From positions 239,829-303,828 of the forward strand of contig NZ_SVEV01000001.1 of assembly GCF_015057185.1 (NCBI RefSeq): DNA of 64,000 nt, in the 5' to 3' direction. Shown here piece by piece: positions 44,477 through 53,909 of this stretch. The position numbers and the translations under genes were made by a program. Numbering within the stretch: position 1 is the first letter of the stretch; each line of letters begins with the position of its first letter. The notes beneath the pieces are model-generated. The model saw only the letters and a program-made list of their open reading frames with translations, did no database searches and was not told where the DNA came from. Origin of the DNA: Pseudobutyrivibrio sp. (GTDB lineage Bacteria > Bacillota > Clostridia > Lachnospirales > Lachnospiraceae).

Positions 44477-45253
44477 TTATTTGTTTTTCTTGATTTCCTC
44501 AAGCTCATCAAATACAACGTCATTAAGAACCTTGATGTAAGTTCCCTTCATACCTGATGAACGTGATTCAATTACGCCTGCTGATTCAAATTTACGTAGA
44601 GCATTAACAATAACTGATCTTGTTATACCTACTCTATCGGCAATTTTTGAAGCAACCAACACCCCTTCGTTACCATCTAATTCATCAAAGATATGAATGA
44701 TAGCTTCTAACTCTGAATAAGAAAGTGTTGAAATAGCACTCTTTACAACCTGAAGCTTACGATTCTCTTCAGCTGATTCCTCATTTACAGAACGCATCAT
44801 TTCAAGTCCAACAACTGTTGTACCATATTCTGTAAGGATAATGTCATCAATATCGTACTGCTTGTCAAATCTATATACGAATAATGTACCAAGACGCTCG
44901 CCAGCAATATCAATAGGAGCAATAATTGCAGAATATAAATCAATATCTGACTTCTCAAAACCAAGTGTCTTAAGATTAACGTTTTCTTTTGTAGAAAGGA
45001 TTGAAAGTAATCTCTCGTTGAGAAGTGGATCGATGAATCCACCGACCTCATCTACAATAAGCTCGCCGATTTCTGTTGTGTTTGGCAAATGAGAAAGTCC
45101 AAGAACCTTACCCTTCTTAGAAATAACAAGTACAGATGAATCCAAAATATCAGTTAATACTGAACAAATATCATTAAATACAACCTTTGAAGAATTATTG
45201 TTATGAAGAAGCTTTCCAATCTTTCTTGTCTTGTCTAATAACTGTACACTCAT
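44477..45253 (-). CDS. codY: GTP-sensing transcriptional repressor CodY
   Basis: 258 residues. N-terminal GAF domain for branched-chain amino acids, and a C-terminal winged helix with ASKIADRVGITRSVIVNALRK, the near-invariant CodY recognition helix. CodY represses nutrient and motility genes when amino acids and GTP are plentiful. It lies directly before the fla/che operon as in Bacillus subtilis. Ribosome site AGGAGG is about 11 bases from the ATG. Confidence 0.97.
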   Translation of the reverse strand: MSVQLLDKTRKIGKLLHNNNSSKVVFNDICSVLTDILDSSVLVISKKGKVLGLSHLPNTTEIGELIVDEVGGFIDPLLNERLLSILSTKENVNLKTLGFEKSDIDLYSAIIAPIDIAGERLGTLFVYRFDKQYDIDDIILTEYGTTVVGLEMMRSVNEESAEENRKLQVVKSAISTLSYSELEAIIHIFDELDGNEGVLVASKIADRVGITRSVIVNALRKFESAGVIESRSSGMKGTYIKVLNDVVFDELEEIKKNK

Positions 45254-45346
45254 TTAATTTATATCCTCCTGAAATTAAAACAAAATTATCAAACTCCTCA
45301 TACACAACATTCCCCTATTTACTCTTCCATGAGTAAATTTGTACAA

Positions 45347-45375
45347 ATTATATCATCGATTCATGCAAATTGCAA
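45347..45375 (-). promoter_or_regulatory. codY promoter
   Basis: TTGCAA (45370-45375) and TATAAT (45347-45352) on the minus strand, 17-base spacer, with TGA before the -10. A small hairpin TTTACTC/GAGTAAA follows in the leader at 45317-45336. Confidence 0.75.
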
Positions 45376-45416
45376 TCAAATTCAGACTATTCTTTTTGTT
45401 TTCACAATTGACTCAA

Positions 45417-47501
45417 TTATTTATCCGAATCTTTATTTACACTCTGCACAAATCTACAATCATCATTGGCACAAACAAGTTTGTTGCCTTTTTCAACCAT
45501 GTAAGTACCACACTTAGGGCACTTTTCTGTAGTTGGCTTTGACCAACTGATAAAGTCGCATTCTGGATGGTTTGAACAGCCAAAGAATTTTCTGCCCTTT
45601 TGAGACTTTCTAATGACAACATCACCACCACATTTAGGACATGGAACACCAATCTTCTCAAGGAATGGCTTTGTATTTCTACACTCTGGGAAGCCAGGGC
45701 AAGCTAAGAATTTACCATGAGGTCCAAACTTGATAACCATGTTTCGTCCGCATTCTTCACAGATAACATCTGTAACTTCATCCTGGATTTCAACCTTAGC
45801 AAGTTCTTCCTCGGCAACCTTAACTGCCTTTTCCAAATCTGGATAGAAATTTCTAACAACAGATTTCCATTCAACTGAGCCTTCTTCTACTCCATCAAGT
45901 AAAAGCTCTAAATTAGCTGTAAATTTGTCATCAACAATTATTGGGAATGACTCCACCATAATTGAATTAACTACTTCACCTAATTCTGTTACAAAAAGAT
46001 TCTTTGCCTCTTTTGTGATATAGTGACGCTTTAAAAGTGTTGTTATTGTAGGTGAATATGTACTTGGACGGCCAATGCCAAGCTCCTCTAATGTTTTTAC
46101 AAGAGAAGCTTCTGTAAAGTGTGGTGCTGGCTGTGTAAAGTGCTGCTTTTCATCAAAGCTGTTAAACTGAAGCTTAGTATCCTCAGTAAGCTTTGCCAAA
46201 GGATGTGTCTTTGCTTCTGTCTCATCATCTGCTGAAGTATAAATCATCATAAATCCATCAAAATTAATAGATGAATCTGATGCAGTAAACACATGGTCCT
46301 TTGCCTGAACATTAAGAGAAACTGTGTCATAAATAGCATTTGCCATTTGACTTGCTACAAAGCGTTTCCATACCAGCTGGTAAAGTCTAAACTGATCTCT
46401 TGTAAGACTATCTTTTATTTCTGATGGTATTAACTCAATATTTGCAGGTCTGATAGCTTCGTGAGCATCCTGAACCTTGCCAGAATTCTTTTTTGAGCTA
46501 GCAACTTGTGCCGATAAATAATTCTCGCCATAATTGCTTGAAATAAATGCTTCTGCATTAGCTCTAGCTTCATCTGAAACACGAGTAGAATCAGTACGAA
46601 GATATGTAATCAAACCGATTGTACCATGCCCCTTTACACTAACACCTTCATACAACTGCTGAGCAACACTCATTGTCTTTTGAATAGAAAAATTCAAAGC
46701 CTTTGATGCTTCCTGTTGCATTGTTGAGGTTGTAAAAGGAAGTGGTGCTTTTTTCTCGCGGGTACCCTTCTTAATAGAAGCAATAGAAAAATCTGCTCCT
46801 TTAAGTTCAGCCATAATCTTATCTAAGCTGGCTTTATCTGAAATATCTTTCTTTCCAGTTTTATCGCCATAATATTTTGCTACAATAGGCTTTTTAGCGC
46901 CTGCAGCATCTAATAATACATCTAAAGTATAGTACTCTTGAGGAATGAACTGCTCTATTTCCTTTTCTCTGTCACAAATAATACGAAGTGCAACAGATTG
47001 AACTCGACCAGCTGACAAGCCTCTTTTAACCTTTGCCCACAAAAGTGGAGAAATCTTATAACCAACCATTCTGTCAAGCATACGTCTAGCTTGCTGGGCA
47101 TCAACCAAATCCATATCTATTTCGCGTGGATTCTTTAACGAGTTTTTGACAGCTGTTTTGGTAATTTCATTAAAGGTAATACGATATACCTTTTTATCTT
47201 GTAAGTTAAGAGCGTGAGTAAGATGCCATGAAATAGCTTCTCCCTCACGGTCGGGATCAGTTGCGAGGAATATTTTGTCAGCTTTCTTTACTTCTTTACG
47301 AAGAGCTGCCAAAAGTTCCCCCTTTCCTCTAATAGTAATATATTTAGGTTCAAAATCATTTTCTGGGTCAAATCCAAGCTGGCTCTTAGGCATATCACGC
47401 ACATGTCCTTGGGAAGCCATTACTTCATAATTGCTTCCTAAAAACTTTTTGATGGTATGAACCTTAGCTGGAGACTCCACAATAACAAGATTTTTTGCCA
47501 T
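45417..47501 (-). CDS. topA: DNA topoisomerase I
   Basis: 694 residues, type IA. Toprim motif VIVESPAKVHTIKKFLG at the start and TDPDREGE at 81-88; active-site Tyr300 in GLITYLRTDSTR; three C-terminal zinc-finger motifs (CEECGRN, CPKCGGD, CPKCGTY with downstream Cys pairs). Relaxes negative supercoils. I start at ATG 47501; a GTG two codons upstream is closer to AAGGAG and is possible. Confidence 0.97.
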   Translation of the reverse strand: MAKNLVIVESPAKVHTIKKFLGSNYEVMASQGHVRDMPKSQLGFDPENDFEPKYITIRGKGELLAALRKEVKKADKIFLATDPDREGEAISWHLTHALNLQDKKVYRITFNEITKTAVKNSLKNPREIDMDLVDAQQARRMLDRMVGYKISPLLWAKVKRGLSAGRVQSVALRIICDREKEIEQFIPQEYYTLDVLLDAAGAKKPIVAKYYGDKTGKKDISDKASLDKIMAELKGADFSIASIKKGTREKKAPLPFTTSTMQQEASKALNFSIQKTMSVAQQLYEGVSVKGHGTIGLITYLRTDSTRVSDEARANAEAFISSNYGENYLSAQVASSKKNSGKVQDAHEAIRPANIELIPSEIKDSLTRDQFRLYQLVWKRFVASQMANAIYDTVSLNVQAKDHVFTASDSSINFDGFMMIYTSADDETEAKTHPLAKLTEDTKLQFNSFDEKQHFTQPAPHFTEASLVKTLEELGIGRPSTYSPTITTLLKRHYITKEAKNLFVTELGEVVNSIMVESFPIIVDDKFTANLELLLDGVEEGSVEWKSVVRNFYPDLEKAVKVAEEELAKVEIQDEVTDVICEECGRNMVIKFGPHGKFLACPGFPECRNTKPFLEKIGVPCPKCGGDVVIRKSQKGRKFFGCSNHPECDFISWSKPTTEKCPKCGTYMVEKGNKLVCANDDCRFVQSVNKDSDK

Positions 47502-47569
47502 TAACACTATGCTCCTTATACAAATAAGTATTTTCTTATAGCTTCACTAATAAAATGAAATCGGTACTC

Positions 47570-47598
47570 ACTATACAACATAAATTTTCTATTTTCAA
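47570..47598 (-). promoter_or_regulatory. topA promoter
   Basis: TTGAAA (47593-47598) and TATAGT (47570-47575) on the minus strand, 17-base spacer, about 70 bases before the topA start. Confidence 0.7.
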
Positions 47599-47637
47599 GG
47601 TGAATTTTATTTAATGAGGTAACAATTTACAAAAATT

Positions 47638-48732
47638 TCATTTGAATTTCACATAATTATTCTTCATTACTTCACAAATAAGCTCCTTTTTTTCAAGGGA
47701 ATATATAGTTGAAAGCAGGGCTAAATGGTCCATTTTTGTTTCCTCTAAAAGAGTAGACAAATTTTTAGGATAATAGTCAATTAATCCATAAACCTTTCGT
47801 TCTATAGGATCCATTTTAACTTCTATTTTATTTGGCTTTTGATTTACAACAGTTTTTCCATATCTTTCGCCAATCTCCTGCAAAAAGGAATCAACAGAAT
47901 AGATTATGCCAGCCCCTTGGGATATTAATTTGTTACAGCCCATGCTTAAAGAGTCACCAATTCTACCGGGCACCACATAAATATCCTTGCCCTGCTCTAA
48001 GGCTAAATCCGCTGTAATTAAGGAACCTGACTTTTCTCTGGCCTCAATTACAATCACTATATCTGACAGAGCTGATACTATCCTATTTCGTCTAGGAAAA
48101 TTTGCTGGTATAGGAGCTGTCCCCATTTGATATTCGGAAATAACAGCTCCATTTTTAACTATCTCTTCATATAATAAATAGTTTTCAGATGGATAAATCA
48201 CATCACAGCCACTTCCTAAAACTGCAACAGTTTTACCTCCACCATCTAGGCAACCTCTATGGGCATAAGTATCTATCCCTCTGGCCATTCCACTGATAAT
48301 AGTATACCCATCCTGAGCCAGTCTTTTGCTTAATTCCATTGCAACTTTTTTACCATAGGCACTGCATCTTCGGGCCCCAACAATGGCTACACTATTTTTG
48401 AAATCTGGTAATTTACCATTATAGTAAAATCCATATACACTATCGTATAAATTAATAAGCTTCTCTGGATATCCTTCCGCCTCCTTTGTGAAATAGGAAA
48501 ATCCAGTTCGCAAGAATTCATCATAATTCCTATCTATGTCACATTTAGAACGTTTTTCTAAAAAGGCATCTATTTCAGATGCTGTCAAAAGATTACTGCT
48601 AAGCAACTCCTTTTTATCAGCTTCAAAAATATTATAAGAATTTCCATAATACTCAAGAAGTTTACTTTTCTTGCCGTAGCTAATCTCTTCGTTTGATAAA
48701 AACCAATATTGATAAACTAGAGGATGTCTCAA
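47638..48732 (-). CDS. dprA: DNA-processing protein DprA
   Basis: 364 residues. Rossmann-like fold with VGARRCSAYGK and ISGMARGIDTYAHRG, the DprA signature that binds single-stranded DNA and loads RecA in natural transformation; a small C-terminal winged helix follows. Start is a TTG at 48732 that overlaps the comM stop (TTGA), with GGGAGGTGG about six bases ahead, so it is coupled to comM. The pair comM-dprA suggests competence-related functions, although neither proves transformability. Confidence 0.92.
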   Translation of the reverse strand: MRHPLVYQYWFLSNEEISYGKKSKLLEYYGNSYNIFEADKKELLSSNLLTASEIDAFLEKRSKCDIDRNYDEFLRTGFSYFTKEAEGYPEKLINLYDSVYGFYYNGKLPDFKNSVAIVGARRCSAYGKKVAMELSKRLAQDGYTIISGMARGIDTYAHRGCLDGGGKTVAVLGSGCDVIYPSENYLLYEEIVKNGAVISEYQMGTAPIPANFPRRNRIVSALSDIVIVIEAREKSGSLITADLALEQGKDIYVVPGRIGDSLSMGCNKLISQGAGIIYSVDSFLQEIGERYGKTVVNQKPNKIEVKMDPIERKVYGLIDYYPKNLSTLLEETKMDHLALLSTIYSLEKKELICEVMKNNYVKFK

Positions 48733-50261
48733 ATTGCCACCTCCCAATATTTTTTATCAAGTCCCCGATATATCAGGGCTTCTCTTAGATGAATAATCTG
48801 TATTTTTTCCTGGTTATCCATATCCGCAATGGTTCTTGCAACCCTAAGAACCTTGTGATAGGTTCTAGCAGTTAGAGCATATTTTTCATACATCTCTTCC
48901 ATGAATTTTGTTTCTACTTCATCCAAATGACAGAATTTATCCATTAAGCTTCCCGGAATTTGACTATTAAATTTAAATTCATAGTCACGGAATCGTGCTG
49001 ATTGCTTTTTATGACATTCAATAACCCTCTTTCTAATATCTGCTGAGCTTTCATTTTGATTTTTCTTGGAAACCTGTGCAAAATTTAAGGTTGGCGCTTC
49101 AGCGCAAATATCAATTCTATCAAGCAATGGCTGAGATATTTTAGCTAGATACCTCTGAATGGATTGCCTTGTACAATGACATCTATTTAAATCAGGATAA
49201 TATCCACAGGAGCAAGGATTCATAGCGGCAATCAAAACAAAATCAGCTGGGAAGGTAAAGCTTCCTGTTGCCCTAGCTATATTAACCTGCTTGTCTTCCA
49301 TTGGCTGTCTAAGTATTTCCAATGTAGCCTTGTTAAATTCGGTAAGCTCATCTAAAAATAGTATTCCACTATGAGCCAATGATATTTCTCCAGGTTTTGG
49401 ATACTGCCCACCCCCAACTAAGCCTTGAGGGGAAATTGTGTGATGAGGACTTCTAAAGGGTCTATTTTTAATTAAACCCTTTCTCTCATCGAATTTGCCC
49501 GCGACTGAGTAAATTTTTGAGATTTCCATTTGCTCGTCTGTATCCATAGGCGGAAGTATCGATGGGATGCACTTTGCCATCATTGATTTCCCAGCCCCTG
49601 GTGGTCCAACCATTAACATGTTATGCATTCCAGAAATTGCCACCTCACAAGCTCGTCTAAGGGCCTGTTGGCCATTAATCATGGAAAAGTCATGCTCCGC
49701 CTCAATAGGCATTTTTTCATTAATTACAGGCTCTTCTTTCATTTTAAAAACTCCCTCATTTATGATTTCAATTACTTGAGAAAGCTTTTCTACACCTATT
49801 GTGGTAATACCAGAAATCAGCCTTGCTTCAACTAAATTCTCTTTTGGAACAATAACAATTTCCATTTTCTGTTTTTTCGCTTCGGTCACCATGGATAATA
49901 CACCGTTTATAGGCTGTATTTTGCCATCTAAGGAGATTTCTCCTACCATGCATATATTTTCCAGCTTGTCGGTGGAAATTGCGCCTATTGCCGATAAAAT
50001 TGCCACAGCAATGGGCAAATCGAAACCTGCCCCTGTTTTTCTAATGCTAGCAGGTGATAAATTGACGGTGATACGCTTTACAGGAAGTGCATACCCTTCA
50101 TTTTTAAGGGCAGAACGTACTCTTTCCTTTGCCTCCTTCACCTCAGAAGATAGATAGCCTACCATCTCAAAAATAGGCATACCTTCAGATATATCTGCTT
50201 CAACAGATATAATTTTTGAATCAATACCAAAAACGGTAGCGGTATTTACAATACTATACAA
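48729..50261 (-). CDS. comM: ComM/YifB-family Mg-chelatase-like AAA+ ATPase
   Basis: 510 residues. N-terminal Lon-protease-like fold (VRSALKNEGYALPVKRITVNL in part), AAA+ core with Walker A GPPGAGKSMMAK, Walker B ILFLDELTEF, and a C-terminal Mg_chelatase_C helix domain. ComM is a branch-migration helicase for transformation. Start is TTG preceded by AAGGAG. dprA follows with an overlapping start. Confidence 0.94.
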   Translation of the reverse strand: MYSIVNTATVFGIDSKIISVEADISEGMPIFEMVGYLSSEVKEAKERVRSALKNEGYALPVKRITVNLSPASIRKTGAGFDLPIAVAILSAIGAISTDKLENICMVGEISLDGKIQPINGVLSMVTEAKKQKMEIVIVPKENLVEARLISGITTIGVEKLSQVIEIINEGVFKMKEEPVINEKMPIEAEHDFSMINGQQALRRACEVAISGMHNMLMVGPPGAGKSMMAKCIPSILPPMDTDEQMEISKIYSVAGKFDERKGLIKNRPFRSPHHTISPQGLVGGGQYPKPGEISLAHSGILFLDELTEFNKATLEILRQPMEDKQVNIARATGSFTFPADFVLIAAMNPCSCGYYPDLNRCHCTRQSIQRYLAKISQPLLDRIDICAEAPTLNFAQVSKKNQNESSADIRKRVIECHKKQSARFRDYEFKFNSQIPGSLMDKFCHLDEVETKFMEEMYEKYALTARTYHKVLRVARTIADMDNQEKIQIIHLREALIYRGLDKKYWEVAI

Positions 50262-50294
50262 TTAAACTCCTTGGGAAATAATTGAATTTATATA

Positions 50295-50332
50295 GAAAAA
50301 AGACAGGAGTAATAATAACATACTCCTGTCTT
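50295..50332 (-). terminator. Intrinsic terminator after trpS
   Basis: Perfect 12-base arms (50300-50311, 50321-50332), 9-base loop, 14 bases after the trpS stop, followed by TTTTTT on the minus strand. Confidence 0.9.
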
Positions 50333-50346
50333 GATTGTAAATATCT

Positions 50347-51357
50347 TTATCTAATTCTTTCTGTAAGGCCAAGCTTTTTGTGAACCTTGCGTAAAGTTTT
50401 GTTTGCAAAATACGATGCCTTCTCAGCATTTTCCTTGATGCACTCATTAATATATGTTTTGTCCTGATCTAATTCAGCGCAACGCTTGTGGAAAGGATCA
50501 AGCATATCTGCAACCGCCTCTCCTACAGCAAGCTTGAAATCTCCATAGCCCTTGCCTTCAAACTCTTTTGCAACCTCATCCATTGTTTTATTAGTTACAA
50601 CACCGTAGATTTCCATAAGGTTTGAAACGCCTGGTTTATTTTCTACATCATAACGAACCTCTGCATCAGAATCAGTAACTGCCTTTTTAAATTTGCGAAC
50701 AATAGTATCCCTATCATCAACCAAATAAATAGTTGCATTAACATTCTCATCAGATTTAGACATCTTTTTGGTTGGCTCTGCAAGAGACATAATTCTAGCT
50801 CCTGACTTTGGGAAATATCCCTCTGGAATTGTAAATACATCGCCATAGATATTGTTGAAACGCTCTGCTACGTCTCTACATATCTCTAAGTGCTGCTTCT
50901 GATCTGCACCAATTGGCACTAAGTCAGCCTGATAAAGCAAAATATCAGCTGCCATAAGAGCTGGATATGTAAATAATCCCGCATTAATGTTATCTGCATG
51001 CTTAGCTGATTTGTCCTTGAATTGAGTCATACGATTAAGCTCACCCATGTATGTAAAGCAATCTAAAATCCAACCAAGCTCAGCATGAGCTGATACATGT
51101 GACTGAAAGTAAATGCAGTTTTTCTTAGGATCAAGTCCAGCTGCTACATACTGTGTATAGATTCTTCTGGCATTTTGTCTGAACTCTGTAGGATTCTGTC
51201 TAACTGTCAAAGAATGTAAATCCATTACTCCAAAAAAGCAGTCATAATCCTCATGTAAATTAACCCAGTTTTTAAGTGCTCCTATATAATTTCCAATGGT
51301 AAGCTTGCCTGTAGCCTGCATACCAGAGTATAGAACTTTTCTCTCTTTCTCCATCAT
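50347..51357 (-). CDS. trpS: Tryptophanyl-tRNA synthetase
   Basis: 336 residues, class Ic synthetase. HIGH-type motif TIGNYIGALKNW near residue 20 and KMSKS in KKMSKSDENV near 195. Charges tRNA-Trp. I start at the ATG 51357 (MMEKERK), with AGGAG five bases upstream; the ATG at 51372 overlaps the previous gene's stop. Confidence 0.96.
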   Translation of the reverse strand: MMEKERKVLYSGMQATGKLTIGNYIGALKNWVNLHEDYDCFFGVMDLHSLTVRQNPTEFRQNARRIYTQYVAAGLDPKKNCIYFQSHVSAHAELGWILDCFTYMGELNRMTQFKDKSAKHADNINAGLFTYPALMAADILLYQADLVPIGADQKQHLEICRDVAERFNNIYGDVFTIPEGYFPKSGARIMSLAEPTKKMSKSDENVNATIYLVDDRDTIVRKFKKAVTDSDAEVRYDVENKPGVSNLMEIYGVVTNKTMDEVAKEFEGKGYGDFKLAVGEAVADMLDPFHKRCAELDQDKTYINECIKENAEKASYFANKTLRKVHKKLGLTERIR

Positions 51358-51371
51358 TATTTCTCCTAGCA

Positions 51372-51908
51372 TTATTTTTTATTGTGTAATATTTCCTTGC
51401 GAATATATTGATTTGTAGCTTTCTCGCCGTGCAATGATAAATACACCAGCATCTCTTCAAGAAGGTCAGATGACTGTGGGTGCATCATATACTTGCTTTT
51501 ACCCTTCATAAAATAATCAAGGGCACTTGAATCTGTATATTTTTCTTTTAGATATACCTTGCAAGCTGCAACTCTGTCGCAATACATCTCAACCACATAC
51601 TTTACAGGCATTAATGTACCAGTAAGCTGCTGTGTACCTGTCAAATCGTAATCTATCCAATATTCCAAATGATGTTTGTTTCTGCCTTTATGGTGAAGCC
51701 ATGCCAGAGAAACGCCTTTGTCCCTACGTTCGGCATCGTTAGGGCTCCTATCTCCCTGATAGTATTTGGCTCCCACCAAAAACTCAACTGGAGAATATTT
51801 TGATAAATCATGAACTAACCCTTGCCAATAAAGTCCCACTGCAAAGCAACCCTTCATTACCAGATGTCTGTGGTGGGTAATTGTCATAAAATGTTTTATA
51901 GCCTTCAA
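51372..51908 (-). CDS. DUF5662 family protein
   Basis: 178 residues, no known function. Contains ordered His and Asp motifs (THHRHLVMKGC, LVHDLSKYSP, WLHHKGRNKHHLEYW) that resemble the metal-binding His/Asp arrangement of an HD-like fold; this is an inference from spacing. Starts with TTG after CAGGAG. It follows the GH13-like gene by 17 bases and precedes trpS. Confidence 0.85.
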   Translation of the reverse strand: MKAIKHFMTITHHRHLVMKGCFAVGLYWQGLVHDLSKYSPVEFLVGAKYYQGDRSPNDAERRDKGVSLAWLHHKGRNKHHLEYWIDYDLTGTQQLTGTLMPVKYVVEMYCDRVAACKVYLKEKYTDSSALDYFMKGKSKYMMHPQSSDLLEEMLVYLSLHGEKATNQYIRKEILHNKK

Positions 51909-51925
51909 TGTATAACTCCTGAATA

Positions 51926-53779
51926 TTATTTCTTGTCCACCTTTACACCTACTAGCACACTAATTGAATTTCCAGGAACCAAAATAGTCTGTTGATCATG
52001 TATAGGTTTTGGCTTGAAATCACTTTTATCATTATAATCCGCTGTATTAAAGCAAATTCGCCATCGTTTTCCTGGCGATAATAGAGGCAGTGCCATGCTT
52101 ACATCATCATAATGATAGTTGTAGCAAACAAATACTTCTTCTTTCTCGCCAACATAAGCGCCGTTGTATAAAACCCCAAGCGCCTTTTGTTCTTCACCAA
52201 TAGACATCATCCATGGCTCTGAGCCGTGGAAAGACATATCAGGAAGTCCCAAATGCTTATAATCATTCATTAAAAATGGATGCTCTGGTCTAAGGCATTT
52301 ATGGTTCTTTCTGAACTCAACTAATTGCTTTACAAATTTCTGTAAAGTTGTTTTATTTTTTGTCTTTGAAAAAACGGTATATCCAATTTTGTTATCCTGA
52401 CAATATGGATTATTATTGCCTAAGTGACTGGCAGCCATCTCATCAGCCGCAACAATAAGTGGCACACTTTGGGACAGGAACAAAGCTGCAAATGCATTAC
52501 GCATTTGTCTAAATCTATTTGCATTAATAGTTTTATTATTTGTTTTACCCTCTACTCCATAATTAAAGGAATAGTTATTGTTTGTGCCGTCTCTATTGTC
52601 TTCACCATTATCTACGTTGTGTTTCTCACCGTATGAGTAGGAATCCCATAGAGAAAATCCATTTACATTTGCCATATAATTGACAAATCCATAAGCCTGA
52701 TTCTGCCTGCGCATATGATTAGCAAACTGAACCATGCTTCCATTCATATGATTTTGAATTTGGCGTGTAACATTCATGAATGAATCATTGTAAATAAACA
52801 AATGCTTTTTGCCGCTCTCACTACATAAAATTTCTTCAGGAATGAACTCGTAGAATATTTTTGTGTCAGCAAGATAAGGCTCTGATGCAATGCGTTTGAT
52901 TGGCGCTGTACAGCCAAGCAAATGGAAACCATCTATGTGGTAATACTGAACATAATATTTCAAGCATTCCAAAACACAATCATCAGATGTTTCATTTGAA
53001 AACGACATCTCCATAATAACTTCCATTCCAGCCTTGTGAATAGAAGAAATCATAGAACGAATTCCTTCGAGACAATTATTCTCGCCCCCAAAGTAAGAAG
53101 CCTTTGGTGCAAAATAATTAGCCTCACCAAATCCCCAATAATTTATTTTATTAATAAACTCAGGCGCATTTACCCGGTGGCCATTTTTAGAAATATTGAT
53201 TTTATTCTCAATAAAAAGCTCTTCAAAATCATAAATAGGCATAATTTCTATCGAGGTAACGCCCATTTCCTTAAGGTAATTGAGCTTTGAAATAACCCCC
53301 TTATATGTACCAGCCTTGGCTTCAGACATGCCGAAGCCATATGTAAAGCCTCTCATATGTAATTTATATAAAACCATATCAGTAGGCTCAATATTTACAG
53401 GAGTATCCTTCCATTGCTTTTGGATATTCGTAATACCACCATAAACCTGAAATTTATTCTTTGAACGGGCACTAACATCTGCCCATTTATCTCTACCTAC
53501 AATTGAAGTTGCAAAAGGGTCTACGTACTCAGTTCCGTCTTCTTTTATTAAATAACATACTTCATCAGGTGAAATACCGCTGACTTCCACAGAAAAAACT
53601 CGTCCTACGGAAAACTCTTTAGATAAGTTAATTTCTTGAATGCGTTTCTTAGTTGCCTTATCAAATAGTTCTATAGATGCTATTTCGGTAGATGCGCCAA
53701 TGGATAGTGTAAAAACAACAGTATCTTTTCCCTTTATCCTTGGTCCAAAATCTCCAAAATCTCCCTTTATAACCTTCAT
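51926..53779 (-). CDS. GH13/GlgX-type glycosidase homologue with lost catalytic residues
   Basis: About 617 residues. An N-terminal beta-sandwich (CBM48-like, about 1-100), a barrel that begins VLYKLHMRGFT, and a C-terminal beta domain. The order of motifs, and especially SYGEKHNVDNGEDNRDGTNN, identifies a glycogen-debranching/isoamylase relative. But region I reads VIMEMSFSN (usual DVVxNH), region II IDGFHLLG (usual GFRxD; nucleophile Asp replaced by Leu288), and region IV VNG at 372-374 instead of HDG. It is probably not a glycosidase but a carbohydrate-binding or regulatory protein. Start at 53779 has GGGG upstream; an in-frame ATG at 53791 is an alternative. Confidence 0.8.
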   Translation of the reverse strand: MKVIKGDFGDFGPRIKGKDTVVFTLSIGASTEIASIELFDKATKKRIQEINLSKEFSVGRVFSVEVSGISPDEVCYLIKEDGTEYVDPFATSIVGRDKWADVSARSKNKFQVYGGITNIQKQWKDTPVNIEPTDMVLYKLHMRGFTYGFGMSEAKAGTYKGVISKLNYLKEMGVTSIEIMPIYDFEELFIENKINISKNGHRVNAPEFINKINYWGFGEANYFAPKASYFGGENNCLEGIRSMISSIHKAGMEVIMEMSFSNETSDDCVLECLKYYVQYYHIDGFHLLGCTAPIKRIASEPYLADTKIFYEFIPEEILCSESGKKHLFIYNDSFMNVTRQIQNHMNGSMVQFANHMRRQNQAYGFVNYMANVNGFSLWDSYSYGEKHNVDNGEDNRDGTNNNYSFNYGVEGKTNNKTINANRFRQMRNAFAALFLSQSVPLIVAADEMAASHLGNNNPYCQDNKIGYTVFSKTKNKTTLQKFVKQLVEFRKNHKCLRPEHPFLMNDYKHLGLPDMSFHGSEPWMMSIGEEQKALGVLYNGAYVGEKEEVFVCYNYHYDDVSMALPLLSPGKRWRICFNTADYNDKSDFKPKPIHDQQTILVPGNSISVLVGVKVDKK

Positions 53780-53836
53780 TTTGTGCCCCATTTCTCTAAA
53801 AAAGTGTATTTATATATATAAAATCCCGAAATACAC

Positions 53837-53884
53837 TAGACATAATTCCTGATGCATTATATCATAAGGACATGTCTTAAACAA
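53837..53884. promoter_or_regulatory. Overlapping divergent promoters (GH13-like / DUF1292)
   Basis: Plus strand: TAGACA (53837-53842) and TATCAT (53860-53865), 17-base spacer, toward the DUF1292 gene. Minus strand: TTGTTT (53879-53884) and TATAAT (53856-53861), 17-base spacer with TGA before the -10, toward the GH13-like gene. The two -10 elements overlap, so only one polymerase could open the site at a time. Confidence 0.6.
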
Positions 53885-53909
53885 ATAATTATGTTGAAGG
53901 AGTATAAAA

